This document shows, one piece after another, positions 47,544 through 56,933 of a DNA stretch of 64,000 bases; position 1 is the first letter of the stretch, and every line of letters starts with the position of its first letter. Position numbers and translations under genes: made by a program. Source of the stretch: Puniceicoccaceae bacterium (GTDB lineage Bacteria > Verrucomicrobiota > Verrucomicrobiia > Opitutales > Coraliomargaritaceae); contig JAKVCM010000007.1 of NCBI GenBank assembly GCA_022448605.1, positions 1 through 64,000 on the forward strand, given 5' to 3'. The notes under the pieces are model-generated. The model worked only from the letters and a program-made list of their open reading frames with translations, ran no database searches and was not told where the DNA came from.

Positions 47544-48887
47544 TTAGCCCTTAACCGGTTTTGGTAGCTTTAGCGCCAAGACCAGCGGGATAATTACTAC
47601 GAGCGCACCAAAAAGGTAGGCACTTTGAGAGCCATAGATAAAGTAAACTAAGGCTGCTGTCAGTGGGCCTATCGCTCTAGCGAGCGAGCCAGCCGAACGG
47701 AATATTCCAAGATTGGTGCCCTGATCTGACTCGCTGGAGTAAAGTGATACGAGCGCACTAAGTGTAGGCGAGGCTAGGCCGATGGAGAATGCCATCAAGG
47801 TGAGCGCTCCAAAGAAAAGGTCTAGCTGTAAGGCCATAGCCAATGCTATAAAGGCGGCGACGCCAAAGGCGAGTCCAGCTATGGCCAGTCGCTTCTCGCC
47901 GACAGGATATGCGAGTCGGCGCACGATGCCACCTTGAACGAGCACCAGAATGAGTCCGATGAAGACGAAAATGCCTCCATTCTGTGCTGGCGTGAAGTCA
48001 AAGCGTTCGGACGCGAGAAATGTCAGCGTAAATTCCATCCCACTAAAGGCTAACATGTAGACCAAATACACGAGATTCGTGCGCCGCGTCGCGGGATCGG
48101 AGCATTTAAATATTCGGAAGACCGCTATCCCCTTACGCCCAGGGTTCGGCTCCCCACGCTTTTCTGCAGGAAGAGTTTCCTCGAAGAGCCGATAGACCCA
48201 GATTAAATTAATCGTGGTCAAAATCAAGCTGACTAGCGCGGGCATGGAAAAGGGGTTCACGCCGAAGGCCTTCAGCGCGGGCGCAATCACCGACAGATCG
48301 ATCTTAGCTAGAAGACCACCGACGGCAGGCCCCACGATGAACCCCAGTCCAAAAGCGATCCCGATAATAGCTAGCCCACTGGAGCGCTTTTCGCGTGTTG
48401 TGCTATCAGCCACTGCGGCCGTTGCCACCGAAAGATTGCCCCCCATTACACCACCAAGCACTCGCGCGAGAACCAGCATCCAAAAGGATGCCGCAAAAAA
48501 CCAAGCGATGTAACTCAAGGCCAGCCCGCTGATTGTGATTAACAGGACCTTACGCCGCCCGACTCGATCGGAATAGGCACCCCAAAGTGGCGCGCAGATA
48601 AATTGTAGGATCGAGTAGAGAGAACCGAGGATGCCGCCAAAAAGTACTGCCGTCATAAAGCGAGGATTTGTTGCACCACTACTTTCCGCCCAACCAGCGA
48701 GTGGCGCGATCAATAGCCCAAGCAGAGTCGAGCCCCCATCGCCGTTCGGTAGGTAATACTCGAGCATTGCTGGAAAAAGTGGGAAGATGATCGAAAACCC
48801 AACTAAATCCAGAAAAAGAGTCAGAAAGATGATGCCTAGGCGGCTATGGCTTTTGATGTTGGTAATCGTATCGGTAGTGTCGCTCAT
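47544..48887 (-). CDS. Major facilitator superfamily transporter (TetA-like)
   Basis: A 447-residue protein with 12 membrane segments. The loop after segment 2 has [16 protein letters not shown] near residue 103, the MFS signature, and the N-terminal half ends with a [18 protein letters not shown] segment typical of drug:proton antiporters. An internal insert rich in Gly/Ser (about residues 45-75) lies in the first periplasmic loop. It is likely an efflux pump, but the substrate cannot be inferred. It stands alone on the minus strand. Confidence 0.88.
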   Translation of the reverse strand: MSDTTDTITNIKSHSRLGIIFLTLFLDLVGFSIIFPLFPAMLEYYLPNGDGGSTLLGLLIAPLAGWAESSGATNPRFMTAVLFGGILGSLYSILQFICAPLWGAYSDRVGRRKVLLITISGLALSYIAWFFAASFWMLVLARVLGGVMGGNLSVATAAVADSTTREKRSSGLAIIGIAFGLGFIVGPAVGGLLAKIDLSVIAPALKAFGVNPFSMPALVSLILTTINLIWVYRLFEETLPAEKRGEPNPGRKGIAVFRIFKCSDPATRRTNLVYLVYMLAFSGMEFTLTFLASERFDFTPAQNGGIFVFIGLILVLVQGGIVRRLAYPVGEKRLAIAGLAFGVAAFIALAMALQLDLFFGALTLMAFSIGLASPTLSALVSLYSSESDQGTNLGIFRSAGSLARAIGPLTAALVYFIYGSQSAYLFGALVVIIPLVLALKLPKPVKG

Positions 48888-49025
48888 GCTCTACTTGATC
48901 TTAGTACTGCTCTTAAACTTACTCTCGCCCGGCGGTGAATCGATAGAAGATTAGGTTAATGAATTTCAGCATTGTTCCGGTTCACTTCGCGCCTGGTCTT
49001 GTCGCTGCGCTCGGAATAGCGTTTC

Positions 49026-49508
49026 CTATCCGTGTCCGAATTTTTTCGAAAGTGCCTCGTGCACATTCGTGGGGATTAACCTGCGCTCCCGATCGGTAAA
49101 CTTAAAGACCTGTTTGACTAGATTTGAGCTGGTGAAGAAAAATTGTTCATTGGGCATGAGGAAGATCGTTTCGATCGAATCGTCGAGATGGCGGTTCATC
49201 TGCGCCATTTGGAACTCGTGCTCGAAGTCTGAAACCGCCCGCAGTCCACGGATAAGCGCCACCGCTTTTTTCTCTTTCGCCAGATCGACGATTAGACCGT
49301 CAAAGGCGATGACCGATATATTTGGGCGATCCGTTAGGTTTTCCTCGATCATATGAACTCTCTCTTTACTTGTGAAGAGGGGATCCTTAGCCGCGTTGCG
49401 CGCCACCGCCACAATAACCTTGTCGAAGATGTGCCGCGCGCGGTTGATCACATCGAGGTGGCCATTAGTAATCGGGTCGAAGGACCCCGGATAGATACCG
49501 ATTTTCAT
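49026..49508 (-). CDS. coaD: Phosphopantetheine adenylyltransferase
   Basis: A 160-residue nucleotidyltransferase of CoA synthesis. It opens with [19 protein letters not shown], where the T/HxGH-like [10 protein letters not shown] motif is catalytic, then has [30 protein letters not shown] in two parts and [17 protein letters not shown] with the ISST-equivalent. Length and motifs are standard. It is divergent from the pseudopilin cluster with 136 bases between. Confidence 0.96.
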   Translation of the reverse strand: MKIGIYPGSFDPITNGHLDVINRARHIFDKVIVAVARNAAKDPLFTSKERVHMIEENLTDRPNISVIAFDGLIVDLAKEKKAVALIRGLRAVSDFEHEFQMAQMNRHLDDSIETIFLMPNEQFFFTSSNLVKQVFKFTDRERRLIPTNVHEALSKKFGHG

Positions 49509-49574
49509 AATTCTGCGATTCAGTGCATCTACGGCACGAAGTCCAACATATTAAGTAAACTGCCTAGAGCAGAG

Positions 49575-49604
49575 TTGACAGTAATTGATTTAAAGGCGTT
49601 ATTT
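49575..49604 (+). promoter_or_regulatory. Possible promoter of the pseudopilin cluster
   Basis: A perfect -35 box TTGACA at 49575-49580 is followed 18 bases later by TTATTT at 49599-49604, upstream of the first pseudopilin. The -10 is weak but AT-rich sequence continues to the start. Confidence 0.45.
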
Positions 49605-49644
49605 TTATTTTTTATAAAACTGATTAAATTTAGTTAACATCCCC

Positions 49645-50331
49645 ATGTTATACAACCCCCCTCGTCTTTATTCGCTGAGTAAGCGCCAACAAGGATTCAC
49701 CTTGATAGAGCTTCTGATGGTCATTACCGTGATTCTGATTCTTGCTGGCATTACCTTTGGTATTTCACGCGGCGTTCAAAACGCTCAGGCACGCACCAAG
49801 GCTAAAGCTGAGTTAGCTGTCATCTCTCAGGCTTTGGAGACTTACAAAAGTAAGAACGGAGATTATCCTTGGATCAGTGTAAGCAACGTTTCCAACGAAA
49901 AAAATGTAAAAGATGCAGCCCACGGTGTTATGAAAACATTGGTTGGTTGGCAATCAGTTACCGGAACGCAAGAAGGTGCTGCTGATTCTCAAACAGGTGT
50001 GATTTTTCGAAAACAACAATCTACATTAGACGTCAGCAAGCTGTCTTTAAGCCAAGATTGGCCCGACCCAGAATCCGAGGTTGAGACCGCACCTAGCTTG
50101 AGCACCTACTTTACAGATCCATGGGGAAACGCATATGTTTACCTCTACAAAGATCCTTCCAGCCTTTCGAAATGGGAACGTTATGGATATATATTATTTT
50201 CGCGAGGGACCGATGGTGCGGCCAGCTCATCCGGACTCGATGAGAGCACTGGTGCGATTGTCACTTCGCCCAAAGTTTCTGCATTTAAAAATCAGGACGA
50301 TAACATCGATAACATTTACGCAGGAGAATAA
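49645..50331 (+). CDS. GspG-like pseudopilin
   Basis: A 228-residue type IV pilin-fold protein. A class III signal peptide ends ...SKRQQG, cleaved before FTLIELLMVI (the Glu at mature position 5 is present). After the N-terminal helix, the C-terminal part has FTDPWGNAYVYLYKDPS and ILFSRGTDGAAS, close to the calcium-binding C-terminal loop of major pseudopilins (GspG). It is the first of five adjacent pilin-like genes; the next begins 3 bases after its stop. No secretin, ATPase, platform protein or prepilin peptidase is in the window. Confidence 0.88.
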   Translation: MLYNPPRLYSLSKRQQGFTLIELLMVITVILILAGITFGISRGVQNAQARTKAKAELAVISQALETYKSKNGDYPWISVSNVSNEKNVKDAAHGVMKTLVGWQSVTGTQEGAADSQTGVIFRKQQSTLDVSKLSLSQDWPDPESEVETAPSLSTYFTDPWGNAYVYLYKDPSSLSKWERYGYILFSRGTDGAASSSGLDESTGAIVTSPKVSAFKNQDDNIDNIYAGE

Positions 50332-50334
50332 TTT

Positions 50335-50916
50335 ATGAATAAAAATAAAAAAATCTCAGCTTTTACTTTGATTGAGCTACTTATGGTTATTGCCATTATC
50401 GGCATTCTGGCTGGTATTCTGATTCCCACGGTTGGAGCCGTCAGGACACAAGCCAATTTAGCAGCCTCCAGAGCCCAGCTTTCAAATTATGTGAATGCAA
50501 TTCAAATGTTTAAAGGGGAATACGGTTTCCTTCCCTTTGTTTCAGGGAGTTCTGACGAGAAAGTCAACCTATCAAGTGTGAGTGAATGTAAGGAATTTAT
50601 GGAGACGCTTTCTGCTCGGAGTTCTACAACTGGAAGAATACTTACTACACCTGTAGGTGGTAACCGCCGCTTAATCTCTTTTCTCACTTTTTCAGAGTCC
50701 GAATTTTTTCTAGATGACAATGATCAGGTCGATCCTACTCAGATCGCTGATCGTTTTAATAACACAAAAATCACTATTGTTATCGACGGTAACGGTGATC
50801 AGAGAGTTACAGTCAAAGACTCTAACGGGAGAAATAAAGAAATTAGGGCGCTTGTTAGTGCCTACGTGGAGGATAATGATGACATTGGCGCTCCTCGGTA
50901 TTCATTAGCTGATTAG
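50335..50916 (+). CDS. GspG/GspH-like pseudopilin
   Basis: A 193-residue prepilin. The leader is short and Lys-rich (MNKNKKISA) with cleavage before FTLIELLMVIAIIGILAGIL, where Ala is at -1 instead of the usual Gly. The mature N-terminal helix runs to about residue 60. The globular part has acidic segments (SESEFFLDDNDQ) but not the clear GspG C-terminal loop. A good AGGAG ribosome site at 50321-50325 lies 9 bases before the ATG. Second gene of the cluster. Confidence 0.85.
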   Translation: MNKNKKISAFTLIELLMVIAIIGILAGILIPTVGAVRTQANLAASRAQLSNYVNAIQMFKGEYGFLPFVSGSSDEKVNLSSVSECKEFMETLSARSSTTGRILTTPVGGNRRLISFLTFSESEFFLDDNDQVDPTQIADRFNNTKITIVIDGNGDQRVTVKDSNGRNKEIRALVSAYVEDNDDIGAPRYSLAD

Positions 50917-50919
50917 CAA

Positions 50920-51567
50920 ATGTACGGATCTCCCATGAACAGAAAATCTGCATTTACCTTAATTGAACTACTTGTCGTCATCAGTATTATACTAATCGCT
51001 TCGTCTATCATCTTTATTGGTGGAGATGGTGGAGAAGGCGCAAAGTTAAGTTCTTCCCAGCGCATTATTTCTGGTATCGCGCAGGGTGCACGTGGACAGG
51101 CGATTCTTAAAAATGCGACGACGCGTCTAATTATTTATTCAGATTTAGCTTCGAATAAAGATGAGGAAAAGAAGTTGCGTTACTTTGGTATTGTCTACGA
51201 AGACAATGCTAATCCAGGACGATGGTTTGCCGCAACCCAGGGAACGTATCTGCCGGAGGGTATTTATTTTAATAAAATCTTAAGCCAAGGTTGGCCTGGT
51301 AGCACCATGAACCTAGACTATCCTCGCCTCTCAGCTCAATCGGGAGGGTCCGAGCAATACTATTATTACGAGTTTAACCGGAACGGAACAATGGCTACAA
51401 ATTACGACAACACTTGGTTGGCTGTTCAGGCTGGTAACTTGAAGCCAAACAGCGGCGGCGTGCTTGAAGTTGACTTTGCAGAAACTGAAAATGAAGGCCT
51501 GAAGGCTGCATTAATTTTTCGTCGCGTAGGAACCACAACTCTTGTGAGTGATCCGGCTGAGATCTAG
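50920..51567 (+). CDS. Pseudopilin, resembling Verru_Chthon cassette protein D
   Basis: A 215-residue prepilin with leader ending NRKSA, then FTLIELLVVISIILIASSII. The start may be at 50920 or at the in-frame ATG at 50935, the latter giving a leader of only six residues. The globular domain has Tyr-rich and Gly-rich segments (EQYYYYEFNRNGTMATNYD). By appearance it fits the Verru_Chthon type N-methylated proteins, but I cannot confirm by a profile search. Third gene of the cluster. Confidence 0.82.
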   Translation: MYGSPMNRKSAFTLIELLVVISIILIASSIIFIGGDGGEGAKLSSSQRIISGIAQGARGQAILKNATTRLIIYSDLASNKDEEKKLRYFGIVYEDNANPGRWFAATQGTYLPEGIYFNKILSQGWPGSTMNLDYPRLSAQSGGSEQYYYYEFNRNGTMATNYDNTWLAVQAGNLKPNSGGVLEVDFAETENEGLKAALIFRRVGTTTLVSDPAEI

Positions 51568-51578
51568 TAAACTTTTTT

Positions 51579-52283
51579 ATGAACTCATCTAAGCTCTCTC
51601 AATGTCCCGCATGTGCGCGGAGTAAATACGGCTTCAGCCTGATCGAAGTTGTCTTAGCGATCGGTATCTTTTTGGTGACTGTGCTCGCACTGGTCGGACT
51701 GCTTGGGCCGACCCTGCAGTCTGTCGACGAGGTAGAGAAAACCGACGAAATTGCTTCCGTGGTTAATACGGTGAACGCCTTCCTTCAGAGTTCGCCTGAT
51801 ATTGCAGTTGGAAGCCAATCAAAATTTGAAACGATCTACGATGCGATTAGTAATAATAGTAACAGTGAAGCGACGATATTTGTTTATCGATATTATGATA
51901 ACAAAACTGATCCCGATAATGAAACAATTGCTCTCGAAGTGGGCTTTGCTACTGGAGAGCCTGTTAATGTTAGGGCAAAAGTTAATCAGCCAGCTACAAA
52001 CCCGGCAAATTTTGCGGATGCTGCAGGCCCAATCTACCGTGTGGTTCTGTCTGCATCTTCAGTTACGCCTGCGGTGCTGCGATCCCCGGACCGCAATGGT
52101 GACGGTATATACACACTATCAGCGGGTGTTGCGAATTACCCTGAAGGATATCTGGCTATGGAAGTTCGTATATACCCCGAAAACCCACCAGGGCCGAGCG
52201 GCAATTTTAACACTGCGACTAATTTGACTGCTCTCAAAGACATTGAACCACTCTTTACATACAACACTGCGGTAGTTCGTTAG
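51579..52283 (+). CDS. Pseudopilin, resembling Verru_Chthon cassette protein B / GspI
   Basis: A 234-residue prepilin. The leader is longer than in its neighbours (about 18 residues, MNSSKLSQCPACARSKYG) and contains a CxxC. The mature start FSLIEVVLAIGIFLVTVLAL has Gly at -1 and Glu at +5. The rest has strand-rich segments (AEIFVYRYYDNKTD-like) and Asn/Thr-rich loops. Similar to minor pseudopilins of the GspI type. Fourth gene of the cluster. Confidence 0.82.
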   Translation: MNSSKLSQCPACARSKYGFSLIEVVLAIGIFLVTVLALVGLLGPTLQSVDEVEKTDEIASVVNTVNAFLQSSPDIAVGSQSKFETIYDAISNNSNSEATIFVYRYYDNKTDPDNETIALEVGFATGEPVNVRAKVNQPATNPANFADAAGPIYRVVLSASSVTPAVLRSPDRNGDGIYTLSAGVANYPEGYLAMEVRIYPENPPGPSGNFNTATNLTALKDIEPLFTYNTAVVR

Positions 52284-52289
52284 TAAGAT

Positions 52290-53177
52290 TTGAAAATGAA
52301 AACATTGAATTTGAGCCGTGAAAGGAAGTATCAAAACGCGTTTACGTTGATCGAAATAATGGTCGCGACGGTCGTCATGATTGTGCTTACTGGACTAGTT
52401 ATCCAGATCACGAGCGAAGTGCTTAAAGTGTGGAATCGTACCACGGGTAAGCTTTCGGCGAATGCCGAGGCTCGTATCGCTATGGATTTGCTCACGCAAG
52501 ATCTTGAGACTGCTGTTTTCCGTAACAATGGTCAGCGATGGTTAGAAGCGCGTCAATTGGATCTGGGTGATCCACTTACGGGCGCTAATTTTAAAACCAC
52601 TGAACTCCGTGTATTTTCTCCTGCTCTCGATCGAGTAGACGGCCCGGGTGATATTTGCGGTATCTCCTATCTTCTTGATTACCGTAATCCTATCGATGGT
52701 AGCGTTGATGGTGACCGAACTTTTGTCCTTTATCGTCATTTAGTTGATCCTAAGACGACCTTCGAGAATTTGATGGGGGAACCGCAGCAGAATAAGTTTA
52801 ATAACACGGAATGGAATGCGGATTCTACGCGAGACACGGGAAATAATTATTTGGTTTCAAACATAGTCGACTTCCGTGTAGATTTTTATGTTGAAGAAGA
52901 CGGTGATAGCAACACTCCACGATTAGTCTCAGGGGATGTCTTCTTCGGTGGAACCGATTCAACTGTTGGCACGAGCGCTACGAATCCTGCGCAAGCTCAA
53001 TTTGCTAAACCCCTTGCTTACGCAGAGATCACATTGACAGTCATTTCTGATGAAGTGCTAAGTGTCATTCAAAATGATGTCTTGGCACAAACAGGTTTCA
53101 ATAATTGGCGCGAATACATAAGTGCCAATAGCGAAGTTTTTACCCGTCGCGTCAACTTTCTCGCTAGTCCACTCTAG
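52290..53177 (+). CDS. Pseudopilin, resembling Verru_Chthon cassette protein C / GspJ
   Basis: A 295-residue prepilin, the largest of the set. The leader ends KYQNA, followed by FTLIEIMVATVVMIVLTGLV. Then KLSANAEARIAMDLLTQDLE (about residues 50-69), a segment typical of PulJ/GspJ proteins where RtlalDlmtrdLe-type helices occur. Its size and the RWLEA segment after it fit Verru_Chthon protein C, by appearance only. Fifth and last gene of the cluster, starting 6 bases after the previous stop. Confidence 0.82.
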   Translation: MKMKTLNLSRERKYQNAFTLIEIMVATVVMIVLTGLVIQITSEVLKVWNRTTGKLSANAEARIAMDLLTQDLETAVFRNNGQRWLEARQLDLGDPLTGANFKTTELRVFSPALDRVDGPGDICGISYLLDYRNPIDGSVDGDRTFVLYRHLVDPKTTFENLMGEPQQNKFNNTEWNADSTRDTGNNYLVSNIVDFRVDFYVEEDGDSNTPRLVSGDVFFGGTDSTVGTSATNPAQAQFAKPLAYAEITLTVISDEVLSVIQNDVLAQTGFNNWREYISANSEVFTRRVNFLASPL

Positions 53178-53251
53178 TACTCAATTTCATTAGTTATTGG
53201 AGTGCTATCTTGTGTTGAATCGGGCATTAAGAGAGAGGTTTTTTATTTTTT

Positions 53252-53788
53252 TTAATCAATGTCGCGAGCAAGTAGGACATCGTCGGGCGCTATAGATACT
53301 TTAATTTCTCGCCCTAGGAAATCGAGTAAGATTTGAATACGATTTTGAGTGGACATTTGAGCTAAAACCTTCCCATTAAGCCCTTTAAGTGAACCGGTAA
53401 TGACTTCAATCTCCGCGCCCGGTAAAATGCTTAGATCAGAGGCTTCGATCATATCTTCAGTTAGGCTGGCCTTGAGATCTTCGATCACATGTTTGGGAAT
53501 AATACGCCGCTCTCCTAGTTCGACCATCCGAGTGATGCCTTGGCTATGAACAACTTGTCTCGAATGCGCGTGGAATTTAAATTTAGCAAAAATATATCCA
53601 GGAAACATCGCTTCGACGAAGCGCTTTTTACCAGTACGGGTCTTTTTGATTTGGCTGATGCGTGGGCAGAAGACTTCAATTTCGTCCAAACGGTCAAGTA
53701 TAGCTGCCGCGATATGCTCACGCTTCGTTTGCGTGCGTAGACAAAACCATTCTTTAGGCTCTTTCTTATTCTTTGGTTCGTCAGCCAT
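53252..53788 (-). CDS. NusG-like specialised transcription factor (RfaH/UpxY-type paralogue)
   Basis: About 178 residues. An NGN domain (EWFCLRTQTKREHIAAAILD, then RFVEAMFPGYIFAKF near residue 70) is followed by a KOW-type C-terminal domain (PGAEIEVITGSLKGLNGKVL near residue 130). The normal nusG is separate at 58593, so this is a second copy. NusG paralogues of the RfaH, LoaP and UpxY types raise expression of particular long operons. A start further up at 53821 (GTG) is possible, but ATG at 53788 fits. It faces the pseudopilin cluster convergently and precedes the helicase on the same strand. Confidence 0.85.
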   Translation of the reverse strand: MADEPKNKKEPKEWFCLRTQTKREHIAAAILDRLDEIEVFCPRISQIKKTRTGKKRFVEAMFPGYIFAKFKFHAHSRQVVHSQGITRMVELGERRIIPKHVIEDLKASLTEDMIEASDLSILPGAEIEVITGSLKGLNGKVLAQMSTQNRIQILLDFLGREIKVSIAPDDVLLARDID

Positions 53789-53886
53789 CGTCAATTGATT
53801 CGTTTGTAAATTTTTTGACACTATATAGTATATACTGATAATTTCTCACGACTTCGGCGAAGAGACAAAACTTATTTTCCTGATCT

Positions 53887-55500
53887 CTAGTCGGGACGCT
53901 TAAAACGGCGAGCAGGTTTTTTATCGCTGCCACTAGAGTGATAACTACCAGCAGGTTTTTTGAACTTAGCTCCAGCAATTTTGCTCTTGGTTTTGAAGGG
54001 ACGCTTATGCTTGCCACCTTCGTTCCACTTGCCATCGCCGCCACTCTCGTTGCCGCGCTTTTGGTAGCTACCGCCGCCGTGTTTCTTTTTGTAACCCCTT
54101 CTATAGCCACCCTTATAGCCGCTACCTTTTTTACCGCCACTTTTACCGCTTTTTCGCTGAGGGTTGGGGTCGAAGGCTTCGTTGTCTTCGGCGATTTTTT
54201 CACCTTCGCGTCCTTCGTCTTTGCCGAGAAGATCAAAGAGGGCGCTGGCGATGTCGGTCGGTGTGTGGCCGGCGTCGAGCAAACGATCGACGAGGTCATC
54301 ATGGCGCTTGAAGGATCCTGTTTCGAGTGAATAGCGTATTTGATTGAAAATTTTATCTGCCTTGCGCCCTTCGACATCCTCAAGGCTTGGGATCGGCATG
54401 CGCTTCACAACTTGTCGTGTGTAGCGTTCAATTGCCTCAAGACGGTAGATGTCTCGCCCGTAAACGAAGGTCACGGATTTGCCTGAGCGCCCTGCGCGGC
54501 CGGTGCGGCCAATGCGATGGACATAGTCTTCAGGATCGTAGGGAAGGTCGTAGTTGAAGACGATATCGACGTCGTAGATGTCAAGGCCGCGTGCGGCCAC
54601 GTCAGTTGCTACGAGTAGTTCGACGGAGCCATCTTTGAAACGTTTGATGACGCGCTCGCGATTGGCCTGTGTAATGTCCCCGTGAATACGGTCGGCCACG
54701 TAGCCACGTGCCGTGAGTGCCTCAGTGGCGTCCTCTACCATCTGTTTGGTGTTGCAGAAAACGATGCCACGCGGCTTGGTCTCTAGGTCGAGTAAACGGC
54801 AGAGAACTTCAATCTTCGAGCGGTTCCTTACTTCGTAGTATTTCTGCTCAATCGTATCGACGGTCAGTGCTCTGTGTTCGATCGAGATTTCTTGTGGGTT
54901 TTTACTGAAGTTACGGATGAGACCCTCGACGCCGCGGTTCATTGTAGCGGAAAAGAAAAGTGTCTGACGATTTTCGGGCATATCGCCGAGGATGATTTCC
55001 ATATCCTCGCGAAAGCCCATGTCGAGCATACGGTCGGCCTCGTCGAGGATGCAAAGGCTGATGGCGTCGGTGCTGAGAGTCTTGCGACGAAGGTGATCCA
55101 TCACGCGACCGGGCGTGCCAACGACGACATGGGCACCTTTGCGCAGGGCACGCATCTGGCGGTCGATTGGTGCGCCACCATATACGGGCACCGAGGTGAA
55201 GCCCTTGAGCGCAGAGGCAAGACGATTGATCTCCTCACAGACTTGCACTGCGAGTTCACGAGTCGGGCAAAGTACGAGCACTTGCGTTTGTTTGAGATCG
55301 ACATCAATCATGTTGAGCGCGGGGAGACCGAATGCAGCTGTCTTACCCGAGCCAGTTTGTGAGAGACCAACGAGATCTTTGCCTGATAGGGCTGCAGGTA
55401 TAGTCTCTGCCTGAATCGGGGAGGGTGATTCGAACCCGAGGCGATGAATACCTTCGATAAGTTCGGCGCGAAGGCCGAGGTCTGTAAATTTCGTGTTCAT
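53887..55500 (-). CDS. DEAD-box ATP-dependent RNA helicase
   Basis: About 537 residues. Q motif region [20 protein letters not shown]; motif [16 protein letters not shown]; motif [16 protein letters not shown]; motif [15 protein letters not shown]. The C-terminal tail (last about 100 residues) is basic and Gly/Lys/Arg-rich, suited to unspecific RNA binding. It is of the RhlE/CsdA type: ribosome assembly, cold adaptation or mRNA decay. A second ATG lies at 55521 and the choice is uncertain. It is co-directional with the NusG paralogue, 98 bases upstream of it. Confidence 0.92.
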   Translation of the reverse strand: MNTKFTDLGLRAELIEGIHRLGFESPSPIQAETIPAALSGKDLVGLSQTGSGKTAAFGLPALNMIDVDLKQTQVLVLCPTRELAVQVCEEINRLASALKGFTSVPVYGGAPIDRQMRALRKGAHVVVGTPGRVMDHLRRKTLSTDAISLCILDEADRMLDMGFREDMEIILGDMPENRQTLFFSATMNRGVEGLIRNFSKNPQEISIEHRALTVDTIEQKYYEVRNRSKIEVLCRLLDLETKPRGIVFCNTKQMVEDATEALTARGYVADRIHGDITQANRERVIKRFKDGSVELLVATDVAARGLDIYDVDIVFNYDLPYDPEDYVHRIGRTGRAGRSGKSVTFVYGRDIYRLEAIERYTRQVVKRMPIPSLEDVEGRKADKIFNQIRYSLETGSFKRHDDLVDRLLDAGHTPTDIASALFDLLGKDEGREGEKIAEDNEAFDPNPQRKSGKSGGKKGSGYKGGYRRGYKKKHGGGSYQKRGNESGGDGKWNEGGKHKRPFKTKSKIAGAKFKKPAGSYHSSGSDKKPARRFKRPD

Positions 55501-55687
55501 AGTATCTGTGTCTTTGCCCATAGACCGGGCGTTTTACCGATACTTGGGCTCTAGGCGGAATTAGCCTGCTATTCGAAGCTTTCTCTGAGTGAGGCGCAGG
55601 GCTTTGACAGGTCAATGCCAGATGACAAGAATTAAAAGCCTCGCTTTGACCTTGATTTGTTGCTCAATCAGATACTATGGCTGATTT

Positions 55688-56524
55688 ATGTCCGATTTGT
55701 GTAAAATAGCCGCTTTTTATCACTTCACCGAGTTACCCGACTACGATGCATGGGCGGAGAGCATGGTCGAACACGGACTCAAGGTGGGGCTACGCGGGAC
55801 CTTGATTTTTGCCCCCGAGGGTGTGAATTCGACCTGCGCAGGTTCGCCCAAGGCAATTGACGCGACCATTGCCTTACTCCAGTCCGATGCGCGCTTCGAA
55901 GGGATTTCGGTCAAATACTCTTACGCTGATTTTAATCCTTTTCCAAAATTTAAGGTAAAGAAGAAGCCTGAAATTGTCACCTTTCGTCAAGAGGGGGCTG
56001 ACCCGCGAGAGCTTGTGGGCACTTACCTTGAACCAAGGGAGTGGAACGACTTGATTAGCGACCCCGAGGGCATCACCGTCGATACGCGCAACGACTATGA
56101 GTTCAATGTCGGGCAGTTCAAAGGGGCAATTAATCCAAAAACGGACGATTTCACCGAATTTGCCGAATTTGTGGACGAGCACCTAGCCTCGAAAAAGGAC
56201 AAGAAGATTGCTATGTATTGCACCGGGGGTATCCGCTGCGAGCGTTCGACCGCTTATCTAAAGAAAAAAGGCTTCAAGTACGTTTATCACTTAAAAGGTG
56301 GAATTTTACGCTATTTGGAGAAAATGCCCCAAGATCAGAGCCTTTGGGAGGGCGATTGCTTTGTTTTCGACTATCGTGTGGCGGTCGACCATGAGCTCAA
56401 GCCCGCCAAATGGAAGATTGATCCCGAGACTGGTGACCCAGAGCGTATGTCAGACGACGAAATCGAGAAAATAGCTGATCGTCGTCGAAGTGGAGCTATT
56501 TTTAACAAGCCTTACACTGTATGA
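55688..56524 (+). CDS. trhO: tRNA uridine-34 hydroxylase, rhodanese-like
   Basis: A 278-residue protein of the TrhO (YceA) family, which uses prephenate-derived or oxygen-dependent chemistry to make 5-hydroxyuridine at U34. The N-terminal acylphosphatase-like part shows GLRGTLIFAPEGVNST near residue 34; the rhodanese domain has the catalytic Cys in AMYCTGGIRCERSTAYL near residue 176, followed by YHLKGGILRYLEKM. Length is normal. It is divergent from the helicase gene with about 160 bases between. Confidence 0.93.
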   Translation: MSDLCKIAAFYHFTELPDYDAWAESMVEHGLKVGLRGTLIFAPEGVNSTCAGSPKAIDATIALLQSDARFEGISVKYSYADFNPFPKFKVKKKPEIVTFRQEGADPRELVGTYLEPREWNDLISDPEGITVDTRNDYEFNVGQFKGAINPKTDDFTEFAEFVDEHLASKKDKKIAMYCTGGIRCERSTAYLKKKGFKYVYHLKGGILRYLEKMPQDQSLWEGDCFVFDYRVAVDHELKPAKWKIDPETGDPERMSDDEIEKIADRRRSGAIFNKPYTV

Positions 56525-56804
56525 TGCAATTTTCTGGCGAAAAGGGGTTATATCATAGTATTACATGCAGCCTAAAATGACTTGCATATTCTGTAAGGGT
56601 TGGGAGACGTCTAATCTGTATTAAATCCACCCGCTTATTAGCGTCTAGCCCGCTAAAACACTGATTTCTGATGTTGATTTATTTTTAGAAATAAGTGTTG
56701 ACTGAGTAGAGGGCTGGAGGCAATTTCGCGAGTTTTCCAAAATTCAACCCCTCATATGGTAGGATTTCCGGCTTATTACATTCTATATCATCAATTTGCG
56801 ATGT

Positions 56805-56880
<76 letters not shown>

Positions 56881-56933
56881 CGCGTCAAATAACAAACCAT
56901 TAATCAATCTCTCATTACTAAATAACATCAATC

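Noticed and set aside
53781-54383. 200-residue minus-strand frame overlapping the helicase tail
   Set aside because: It is a low-complexity Lys/Ala/Thr shadow of the Gly/Lys-rich helicase C terminus in another frame.
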